This document shows, piece by piece, positions 19,967-29,800 of a stretch of DNA of 64,000 nucleotides. Location: assembly GCF_945859685.1 (NCBI RefSeq), contig NC_079149.1, positions 78,545,073 to 78,609,072 on the forward strand. The letters run 5' to 3'. Within the stretch, counting starts at the first letter, position 1. Each line of letters opens with the position of its first letter. Under the pieces are notes generated by a model, which did not search any database, was not told the origin of the DNA, and was given only the letters and a program-made list of their open reading frames with translations. Position numbers and translations under genes: made by a program. Source of the DNA: Eupeodes corollae. Taxonomy: Eukaryota; Arthropoda; Insecta; Diptera; Syrphidae.

Positions 19967-21649
19967 ATGAGATCTTCATGCCCTGTAACCATTTTAAAGG
20001 GTAAAAAGAAACCTCAGTGGTGGCATAAAGAACTAGAACCATTCAGAAAGAGCTGTCGCAAACTCTTCAACAGATCTAAGTACACTAGATCTCCTTTTGA
20101 CTGGGACTTATACAAACAAGCTCTAAAGCAATATAAAAAAGAATTAAGAAAGAGTAAGAGGTCTTCTTGGAAAAATGTTTGTGGTAAAATAGAAAATACT
20201 TCAGAAGCCTCAAGACTCAGGAAAATTCTCTCAAAAAGTCCAACAATACCCAGTGCTTTAAAGACAGAAGCAGGCACGTGGACTATCACAGATGAAGAAT
20301 CTCTTAATCTGTTATTAGACACCCACTTTCCAGGTAGCTCTAACATAATCAATGACTTAACATCAGAGTCTTTAGCTTATACAAGCGATTTAGTTGATCT
20401 AATAACGCGGGAAAAACTGCAATGGGCCATAGACAGCTTTGAACCATATAAATCTCCAGGACCAGATGGAATCATTCCAGCCGAACTACTATGGAAAGGT
20501 AGGTCTACTAATTCTAATCTAGTAGAATTCACAAATTTTGTCATTAATACTCTAGACAATCGAGAACAAGTTCATGTGATTTATACAGACTTTGTAAAAG
20601 CATTTAGTAGGGTTAATTTAAACATACTCTTAAAAAAACTGCAAGCATATGGCTTCCATGGACCGCTACTTCAATGGCTTTCTTCATATTTACTTGGTCG
20701 AAAACAATATGTAAAGATCGGGGACTTTTTCTCAAAAGAGATTAAAGTAACTTCTGGTGTTCCAGAAGGTAGTCATATGGGTCCTTTATTATTCTTACTT
20801 TTTATTAATGATCTTCCAAATGTTCTTAAAAATTCTCATTGCCTTATGTATGCGGATGACATAAAGTTCTTTTCTCGAATTTCTAATTTAAATGATTGTT
20901 TTCTTCTTCAAAATGATCTAAATTCATTTGTTGATTGGTGCAAGTCAAATGATCTGTTGTTAAATGTTGACAAGTGTGCTTGTATGGCCTACAATAGAAC
21001 TTTGTTAAATATTATTCCAAATTATTCATTAAATAATTTTCCGTTACAAGTTGTTGAAAAGTTCAAAGACTTGGGCGTTGTATTTGATTTTAAATTGAAA
21101 TTTAACTTACATATTAATTATATTGTATCCAAAGCAAATTCTTTACTTGGATTCATCAAAAGAAACTCATTGGAATTTAAGGACCCTTACACCATTAAAT
21201 CTTTATACTGCAGTAATTGTGTTGTTTGGAGCTCTACAACTGATTTTAATAAAAAGAGAATTGAAAATGTTCAAAAAAAAATTCTCAGATTTGCTCTTCG
21301 AAATATTTTTGAAAACAATATAGAAGGTTTCCATCATTCTTATAATTCGAAATGTCTATTACTTGGAATACAAACTCTTGAGTCGAGAAGAGAAATGTAT
21401 AGGTTCATGTTTATTCGTGATATTTTGACTTCAACCATTGATTGTGAGAGTTTGCTTAACTGCTTGCATCTGTATGCTCCTTCAATTTCCTTAAGAACCA
21501 GACCGCTTTTGTCAATTGATTCCCATCATACGCTGTATGGACAACGTGAACCCATTTCCGCATGTTGTAATTTATTTAATATGTTTTGTTTGGATATATC
21601 AATGTCCAGAAACTTATTTAAAAGTCGATTGTTCACTTTAATTAATTAA
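19967..21649 (+). pseudogene. Chimeric ORF: LOA linker fused to Jockey reverse transcriptase
   Basis: A single open frame of 560 codons with two origins. Residues 1 to about 177 are the LOA linker and RT entry (WWHKELEPFRKSCRKL, SRLRKILSKSP, LLDTHFPGS, SPGPDGIIPAELLWKG). From RSTNSNLVEFTNFVINT on, it is a Jockey-clade RT: HVIYTDFVKAFSRVN (motif A; the usual second Asp is Ser), GVPEGSHMGPLLF, CLMYADDIKFF, then the Jockey C-terminus ending FKSRLFTLIN. The missing RNase H after the Jockey part fits that clade. The fusion results from a 5'-truncated Jockey copy landing in frame; it is not a natural polyprotein. Confidence 0.75.
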
Positions 21650-21690
21650 TTTTTTTTTCCAATTTTTAATTTTATATATAATATGTAATA

Positions 21691-22630
21691 AAGGGTGATT
21701 TTTTTGAGGTTAGGATTTTCATGCATTAGTATTTGACAGATCACGCGGGATTTCAGACATGGTGTCAAAGAGAAAGATGCTCAACATGCTTTGACATTTC
21801 ATCATGAATAGACTTACTAACGAGCAACGCTTGCAAATCATTGAATTTTATTACCAAAATCAGTGCTCGGTTCGAAATGTGTTTCGCGCTTTACGTCCGA
21901 TTTATGGTCTACATAATCGACCAAGTGAGCAAACAATTAATGCGATTGTGACCAAGTTTCGCACTCAGTTTACTTTATTGGACATTAAACCAACCACACG
22001 AATGCGTACAGTGCGTACAGAAGAGAATATTGCGTCTGTTTCTGAGAGTGTTGCTGAAGACCGTGAAATGTCGATTCGTAGATTCGGACGCAACGTTACG
22101 GTGAATGGCGATCGCTATCGTTCAATGCTAACAAACTTTTTGTTGCCAAAAATGGAAGAACTGAACTTGGTTGACATGTGGTTTCAACAAGATGGCGCTA
22201 CATGTCACACAGCTCGCGATTCTATGGCCATTTTGAGGGAAAACTTCGGAGAACAATTCATCTCAAGGAATGGACCGGTAAGTTGGCCACCAAGATCATG
22301 CGATTTGACGCCTTTAGACTATTTTTTGTGGGGCTACGTCAAGTCTAAAGTCTACACAAATAAGCCAGCAACTATTCCAGCTTTGGAAGACAACATTTCC
22401 GAAGAAATTCGGGCCATTCCGGCCGAAATGCTCGAAAAAGTTACCCAAAATTGGACTTTCCGAATGGATCACCTAAGACGCAGCCGCGGTCAACATTTAA
22501 ATGAAATTATCTTCAAAAAGTAAATGTCATTGACCAATCTAACGTTTCAAATAAAGAATCGATGAGATTTTGCAAATTTTATGGGTTTTTTTAAAAAAAA
22601 AAGTTCTCAAGCTCTTAAAAAATCACCGTT
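21691..22630 (+). mobile_element. Mariner-like element (DD41D type), internally deleted
   Basis: A 940-bp element flanked by TA (21689-21690 and 22631-22632). Ends are AAGGGTGATTTTTTTGAG and, inverted, AACGGTGATTTTTTAAGAG. It contains a transposase frame at 21804-22523. Its insertion is in the 3' UTR of the Jockey fragment. Confidence 0.85.
21804..22523 (+). pseudogene. Mariner DD41D transposase with central deletion
   Basis: Open frame of 239 aa; family members are about 340-350 aa. The N-terminal helix-turn-helix part (NEQRLQIIEFYYQN, AIVTKFRTQFTLLD) joins at REMSIRRFG directly to NVTVNGDRYR, so roughly 110-140 residues are missing, including the WSP..-like linker and the first catalytic Asp (VFSDEAHF). 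The second and third catalytic residues remain in QQDGATCHTA and LTPLDYFLWGY, with 41 residues between the two Asp, which defines the DD41D spacing. The frame is otherwise intact with a proper stop. The protein could bind its ends but not cut. Confidence 0.85.
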
Positions 22631-22735
22631 TATTATGTATTTATAAACTGAATTATATTATACATGTACTAAAATTGAAATCTGTTGAATGTAAATTCGT
22701 AGATTGGTTACTTAAATAAACAAAAATGCTCAGAC

Positions 22736-23880
22736 ATGATTATTCCACCCTTGGAAATCATTCTGACAAGCTGTGTAAGGTTGAGATATATTCCCAAAGC
22801 CTGGAGAATGGCTAAAGTAGTCTTCATTCCCAAAGCAGGGAAACCCTCACACGTTAACTCTAAAGATCTACGACCAATCAGCCTATCATCCTTCCTTCTT
22901 AAAACCTTGGAAAGATTGATTGAAATTTATATCAGACATAATTTAAAACCATGTCTCATTTCCACAGCTCAACATGCTTACTCTAAGGGAAAATCAGTAG
23001 AATCAGCACTTCACTCACTGGTACGTACTATTGAACATTCCCTCGAATACAAAGAATATAACCTGGTAGCGTTCCTAGATATTGAAGGAGCTTTAACAAC
23101 GTCAGTTACCAGGCGATCACAACAGCAATGGATAAGCTGAAATTAGAGAAGTCACTCATAGATCTTATAAGTCTCATGCTCAAAAGCAGGACAATAATTT
23201 CTAACATGAGAAGTTTTACTACCACCAGATCGGTGAATCGAGGCACTCCCCAAGGTGGAGTCCTTTCGACTCTTTTATGGAACATGGTAGTAAACGACCT
23301 ACTTACAGCATTGGAAGCAGAGGGTTTCAAGGTGATTGCCTATGCTGACGACGTTGCGATATCCATATCTGGGAAGCACCCCGAAGTTCTCTCGGAACTC
23401 CTGCAAAATGCCCTAAACAGGCTAACTAAATGGGCTAAGCAATGTGGATTGGACATCAACCCACACAAAACAGAATTAATACTCTTTTCGAAAGATATAA
23501 AATTCCTCAGATTAGCCCACCCAAGATTAGAGGAATACCATTAAGCTTTTCCGATCAAGCTAAATATTTGGGCCTCATTTTAGACAAAAAACTAAATTGG
23601 AAGGCAAATATTGATGAAAGAGTCAAAAAGGCTACTGTAGCGCTTTTTACTTGTAAAAAGGCCATAGGATCAAAATGGGGCTTCTCCCCAAAAATAACCC
23701 ACTGGCTATACACTTCGGTAATCAGGCCGATACTCATTTATGGAGCCGTCGTATGGTGGACCGCACTGGATAAGATGGTAAATCTAACTAAACTCATTAA
23801 AGTCCAGCGGTCAGCAGGTATGTGCATCACAGGAGCACTTCGCACAACACCAACCGCAGCACTCAAAAAAAAAAAAAAAA
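22736..23880 (+). pseudogene. LOA-type LINE reverse transcriptase region
   Basis: Three consecutive frames: 22736-23140 (RMAKVVFIPKAGKP, LRPISLSSFLLKTLER, QHAYSKGKSVESALH, FLDIEGA), 23128-23544 (GTPQGGVLSTLLWN, YADDVAISISG, HKTELILF) and 23442-23880 (AKYLGLILDKKLNW, YGAVVWW, ALRTTPTA). Frameshifts near 23095 and 23490 break the protein; the SINE at 23881 interrupts it before RNase H. Confidence 0.85.
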
Positions 23881-24090
23881 TGGGGTGGCGCAACAGTCCG
23901 TTGTGAACCAGGGCCTAGTGACTTACAACTCTCAACCATTCCTGTGTGCGAGTAATGTTGTCAGGAATGAAGGGGACCTACAATTTTATGCCGAATCCGA
24001 ACGGCTAGTTTGAGAAAGCACTTTTTCATGACAAGAATTACTCTTGAAGGATTTGTCAATTCCTCGCAAGAGGCAGTAACCGCGAAAATT
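23865..24090 (-). mobile_element. SINE, 5'-truncated (tRNA head missing)
   Basis: Inverse copy of the SINE at 27440-27741: shared blocks include CAGGGCCTAGTGACTTACAA, CCATTCCTG, GGACCTACA and TTGTCAATTCCTCGCA. Its 3' end on the minus strand reads CGGACTGTTGCGCCACCCCA followed by a run of about 15 T. The head with the A and B boxes is lacking. It lies in the LOA reverse transcriptase/RNase H junction. Confidence 0.8.
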
Positions 24091-24182
24091 AATTTTTTTT
24101 TTCCAGTAACAATACTGGACATACAACTATTCTAGACAATTTCAGATCTATCCCAGATCGCTTAGACTATACCACCCCAAAA

Positions 24183-25073
24183 ATGGTATTTGGTAAAAGA
24201 TTCCATGTGTCCATCCCTTCAAGATCCTCCTGGGAAGAAGAGGGACCCCTGGAAGACGATGCGGTACACTTCTATACTGACGGTTCAAAGACCGATCACG
24301 GAGTTGGAAGTGGTATCTTTTCAGAACAACTGAATCTCAGTCTATCCTATAGACTTCCCAATCAATGTAGTGTATTCCAGGCAGAAGTAATGGCAATTAA
24401 AGAAGCACTATCCTGGCTCAAAGAAAACGTTATATCTTGTAAGGATATACGAATCTTCTCAGACAGCCAAAACTCTCGAACAGTCCACGATTGTCAATCA
24501 TCTCTGAATGAGATGACGGAACAGTTTAACATTCACCTCATTTGGGTGCCGGGCCACAGAGACATTCCGGAAAATTGCGAAGCCGATGAGCTCGCCAAAA
24601 ACGGAACACTTCTGCCTTATGTTAGACAAAAACATAACATAGGAACACCACTTGCTATATGCAAATATCTTCTCAAGCAATATGCTCTAGAAACAACAAA
24701 TGCTAGATGGTCACAAAGTACCACCTGCCTAGCAACCAAGCAAATATGGCCAAGTATTGACTTAAAACGGTCAAAAAGCTTGATATCACTGAGCAGAAAA
24801 AGTATAAGCTCTACAATTGGAGTAATAACGAGACACTGCCTCAAAGGAAGACATGCTTTGAGGCTAGGGGTCTACACAAATGACTTCTGTAGAAGCTGCA
24901 TGGACGAGGAGGAAGAGGAAACAGTCCAACACTTTCTATGTACATGTCCAGCACTCTCCATTAGAAGGAATTACTTTCTCGGTAATCCCTTCTTCGATAA
25001 CACCAGTGAACTGGCAACGATTGACACAAAACGTCTCTCTAACTTTATTAAAAGTACAAAATGGTTTGTTTAA
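24183..25073 (+). pseudogene. LOA-type LINE RNase H and cysteine-rich C-terminus
   Basis: Best-preserved RNase H in the window: HFYTDGSKTDHGVGSG, SVFQAEVMAIKEAL, RIFSDSQNS, IWVPGHRDIPENCEADELAK, so the D-E-D-D catalytic set is present. A tail with HCLKGRHALRLGV and CRSC..VQHFLCTCPAL resembles the zinc-knuckle-like ending of I/LOA elements. A small deletion after FSDSQ (the usual AAIKSI is lost) is seen by comparison with the copies at 59360 and 12102. Stop at 25071-25073. Confidence 0.85.
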
Positions 25074-25180
25074 ATTCATTACTCTCCCATGAGTAACCTC
25101 ATTAGTGGTATCACAATGGACCCTTGAGGTCTACGTGTGTCAATGACATCTGGACAGCCACTCCAATCTAACCTGTCTGA

Positions 25181-26846
25181 ACTTGCCCAATGACTAAGCG
25201 TTAAAAAATGGTAATTTTGTAAAATTTTGAACTAGAAATGATAACCACAGGAAAAAAACATCAAAAAACCAGACAAAAATCCTTTGATTATAAAAATGTG
25301 GGTCCAAGACGTTTTACTTTCAGCCTTCTTCTTGCCAGACACATTTTAAGCTTTTCAAATGCATTTTTCAACTTAAAACATTAATTAATTTTGTTCTATA
25401 AGGTATAACCAAAAGAATGATATAGGTACTATCAAAAATTTGTCTGCTCACAAAACAATCGCCCTTAAAGTAAATATAGCATGATATGAATTTTTTTACA
25501 AAACTTGTAAACCAACTTTTAAAACATTTTTTTTTAAACATTAAAAGCAAGTTTTAAGTTTTAATTATTTGCGGGAAACCTTAAGAAAATTATACTTTTG
25601 CCATCATCCTTCGAAAGATTTTCAACGTGCATCAAAAATTTCTTCGGGAGTTTCTCCAATTTGTTAACGAAACGGTTAAGAGGCTACAAAAATTCGTCAT
25701 TTCTTATAAATCGGAGAAAAATTCTCTCCGATTAATATTAGTATATTTACGCCCGGTTAACAGAAAACGGATGATTAAAGGGGGAGAAGGATTCGATCTT
25801 TTCTTTAAGTATATGCTGCAGAAAAGTATTTTTCCATTTAGTTAAAAGAACAACTACTCAGAACAATAGCGGGTATACCGTTCGGACCAGCCTATTGGTG
25901 TGTGTCGATATATTTTCGAATTAAAGTACGAGTTTGTATGGCTGTAGTTGAAGTAAATGTACATTAAAAAAAAACAGCAAAGTAATAATTAACAAAAAGT
26001 AATTAATTTATATCACAACACTTGTATTTAAATTTTTAAGCGAACATTAAATTGCCTCGTGATAGAAAAAACTATAAAATATAGTACTTTTTTGTTTGTT
26101 TTCTTTATACAACGATAAAGGGATTCAAATATTTAAAATATATTGTTTCGTAGTGGTACCGAAAAAACTTTGTGCATTGTTGGATCATTTACGAATCAGT
26201 GGTCGGAAATGTCTACTTTGTAAAGTTTTTGATAGTTACAAGAGCTTTAAAAATAGAATGTATGTTTTTTTCTTAGAAACCAATTTAACTAACTAAATTT
26301 AATTGAATTCCATCAAAAAAATACATTTTGCTTTAGAAAATACTTTAATGAACAAAAATTGTTTTTGAATATCAGACTCTCTCTCATAGCTAATGCATGA
26401 AAATAAAAATTAGACCATTTCAGATGACAGTTTGACTAGATTTTAAGTGAAGCACGTTTTTTAAATTCTAAGACTTTAAATTAAGAAGCGAAAGAAAAAC
26501 TATAAAATAAAATTAATCAAAGAAAAAAGATGAAGATGTAGTTCACTACTTCGTATATCATCTATTTTTCATTTCTTTTTTAATAAAAATAATAATACCA
26601 TCAATATAGTATAATAACAAAGAAATAAATAACGTAATCAAAAAATGTTCAGAAAAATAGGAGGCTTGATTTTTAGACACAACGGGAAACTTAAGTATTT
26701 ACGAGCGGTTTATTAAGAGTGTTTTCTCTTTCGGCAAAACATGAACAAGTTTAAAAATTGAGAGGCATTTTATAAATTACTTGTTTGATTTAAATACAAA
26801 ATGAACTAAATTTATATTATTTTTGTTTGATGAGAGTTGTGTTTGC
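25181..26846. other. Intergenic stretch between the LOA element and the SdhA 3' end
   Basis: A+T-rich with no gene, RNA gene or repeat I can name. Short open frames (25627-25845, 26096-26296) show no domain. Confidence 0.5.
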
Positions 26847-29800
26847 TTAGTATGAGCGAACAGCTGGCGGTATTGCCTGAACTGAGTCATCTAAAGTTGT
26901 GTCGATAACGTTTCTGTACTTGATTTCAACATTGCCTGTCTCAGTATTAAGCCACAATAGTGTGTGTTTGCGCCAATGTTGATCTATTGGTCGTTTTTCT
27001 TGTCCTTCAACGGGTTTGCTATAATCCTACAAATAGAATTAAACATTATCAACATTCAAACTGAATTAGCTAAATGCAAAACTTACATATTCATCTATGC
27101 GAACTTTGAAATCTTCACGTGCATGAGCACCACGAGATTCCTTGCGGTTTTCAGCTGCAACAATTGTCATAACGGCATTTGATAACAGATTTTGAAGTTC
27201 CAAGGTTTCAACGAGATCAGAGTTCCAAACGAGAGATCTATGGGAAAAAACATTTTAGTCGGAATTGATTATAATAATCTTATTTTGTATTATTACAAAA
27301 AAAAATTATTCTAGGACTGAACTTGCCCAAAACCTTTCACTGGCCTCAAAGGGCAATTAGCTACGGAATAGGAAAAAATACTAATTTATACCATGATGTT
27401 TATATTTTACACAGCAAAATGTTAACAGGTTTGTATGAACCCGTAGCATGATGGTCAGTGCGTGGGACTGTCATGCCAGAGCTCTTGGGCTTAATTCCTT
27501 CCTGTGGCATTTCTTTCACGGGTACTACCTCCTGCGAGGAATTGACAAATTTTCCAAGAATTATTTTTGTCATTAAAAGTGCTTTCTCATATAAGACGTT
27601 CAGATTCGGCTTAAAACTGTAGGTCCTCTTCATCCCTAACAATATTACTCGCACCCAGGAATGGTTTAGAGTTGTAAGTCACTAGGCCCTAGTTCTCAAC
27701 GGAATGTTGCGTCACCTAATGTTATTTATTTAATTTTCAAGTAGTTGCATTTTTGATCCCTACTATAATGAATGAAGTTAATAGAGGTGAAGGCTAACTA
27801 AGAAGAAATACATTTAAAGTTTCCGTTTTATAACTAAACATACAAAAAACGAACATTCACATAACTGGAGTAGTGACAAATTTGAAAATAGACAAAAACT
27901 AATTATATTTCAGGAGGTCTAAGTATTTATAAAAATATGGTATTGCTAAATATCTTCGAAATAGGTGCGAAAGTTTCCTTCGAAAAGCATCTAAAATGTC
28001 TTCCGAATAAGGTTTTCGAAAAAATAAAATAAAAAAGTTTGTTAATCAATTAGATTCAATAATTATTTGTCATTGAAGAAGCTTTGTCAGACGAAGAAGC
28101 GAGCATATTACATAGAACAAAGTTTTTTTTAAAGCAAATGAAGAATGTGTAAAAAATAAAAAAAAGACTGTGCATTAGAGGCAAACTAATCGCAGGTACG
28201 TATTAAGTATTTGACTTAACCCCTTTCTAGAGTCATAACAAAATTGCCAAATAGGATTAGTTTAAATTCGAAAAGTTTAATCATACTCCACATGAATGAC
28301 TTTTTAAGAGGATATTAATTGCATACGGCAGTCAATAGATCGTCAGTAGAATCCACACAGATAGACAAAATATGATACTTATATTTGTAAGCTACCTCCA
28401 ATGTGAAGAAGAGATTGAAATGGCACATCCAATCACTAAATGTTGTTATTTTTTCCTAGAATATGTGCGGTTCCTAATTTTATATATTTTCTCCATAGTG
28501 TATATGTATAGAATTCACTTTGTACATGTTCATGTTTTCACAACTTACTCGAATTTTTTATAAGTGGTGAGCTTCGTATTCAAGGTCTTATTTTAAACAG
28601 CATCGATCCCTTGCAGAAAAGGAGAAGAAACTTTCTAGTCATAAGGAAGGCGTTATGATATAATTATCGAGAAAATAAGCTATCTAACTACTTAATGATA
28701 TTATATTCCAAACCTTTAAAATTGAACTCGCTTATGGGAAACGAATGTTGTATGGCAGTTTTTCTAGGGTCTGACAAGCAAAACTAAAATTGAAAATATT
28801 AAGGTCGGGATTAAACAGATAACAAAAAAAATATTGACATCTAAGGGATAAAACAATTTACTTAGCTAAAGATAATACTAATTGTTTGCATCAATCCTCG
28901 ATTTTCAAGACAAAAAAAAAACTTTTCTCGAGCAAAATTTAAGTATGGAAAAACAAATACTTTTGAAATCTAAGAACTTGAAAAACAATAACAGTATTCA
29001 ATCAGGGAAAATTAGAACACAGCAGCTGCTATGTTTCGTATCATTTCTCTTCACAATATACTCTGAATTGACTATTCCAGAAACTTACCTATCAGATACT
29101 TTAATATCTTTAAACTCGTTGTAAATATTAGCCAAAACCTTGCATCCCTCTTGAAGTACTGGACCGTCACGGAATACAGCAGCATGTTTTTGCATCGCCT
29201 TCTGCATCTTTAATCTTAAATCAGCTGTGCTTATCTTACCGTCAGCATATCGCACTTTATCTAGATTTGCCACTGATGCCTCTCCAGCATTCTATTAAAC
29301 AAAAATAATTGTAATCCATTGTAAATTGAATAATCAAAGGAATAAAATTACATCAGAAAGCTTTGGTGCAGGTGCACCCGGTCTGCACTCTTCAGCTATA
29401 GTTTTTGCACATGCACGACCAAACACAACCAAATCCAGTAAAGAATTAGCCCCTAAACGATTAGCTCCGTGAACAGATGACGAAGATGACTCTCCACACG
29501 CATACAATCCTGGTACTATAACATCTTTTCCATTTTTGTCAATATTTAAAACCTGTCCACGATAGTTGGTTGGTATACCACCCATGTTATAGTGAACGGT
29601 GGGGAGTACTGGAATAGGTTCGCGAGTAACATCCACTCCCGCAAAAATCATAGCAGTTTCAGATATACCAGGCAACCTCTGGGCCAATTGCTCTGGTGGC
29701 AAATGATGCAATTGTAGGTAAACGTGATCCTTTTCAGGTCCACAACCACGACCTTCCATGATTTCCACAGTCATTGATCTCGAAACCACATCACGGGATG

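Larger units (their letters stand above)
20498..22728 (+). mobile_element. 5'-truncated Jockey-clade LINE carrying a mariner insertion
   Basis: Starts within the RT domain at about 20498 and runs through its stop at 21647-21649, a short A+T-rich 3' UTR, the mariner element at 21691-22630, and the rest of the UTR to an A-rich end near 22728. The bordering LOA sequence resumes at about 22729. No target duplication could be resolved. Confidence 0.7.
18949..25180 (+). mobile_element. LOA/I-group non-LTR retrotransposon, second copy, multiply interrupted
   Basis: The LINE reads: ORF1 end (18949-19177), APE endonuclease (19134-19852), linker (19967 to about 20497), [Jockey insertion 20498 to about 22728], reverse transcriptase (22736-23880), [SINE 23881 to about 24090], RNase H plus Cys-rich tail (24183-25073), and 3' UTR to about 25180. 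The join across the Jockey insertion restores the expected order (GPDGIIPAELLWKG then MIIPPLEIIL). Its 3' UTR block GTGGTATCACAATGG serves as the empty site for the foldback-like element in the first copy. Several frameshifts make the copy inactive. Confidence 0.8.

Noticed and set aside
19967..21649. Novel single retroelement family with a hybrid protein
   Set aside because: The LOA sequence resumes after the Jockey 3' end with the expected residues, so nested insertion explains it.
27440..27510. tRNA gene
   Set aside because: A and B boxes are degenerate, no cloverleaf with acceptor stem can be drawn by eye, and the sequence continues into a SINE body shared with another locus.
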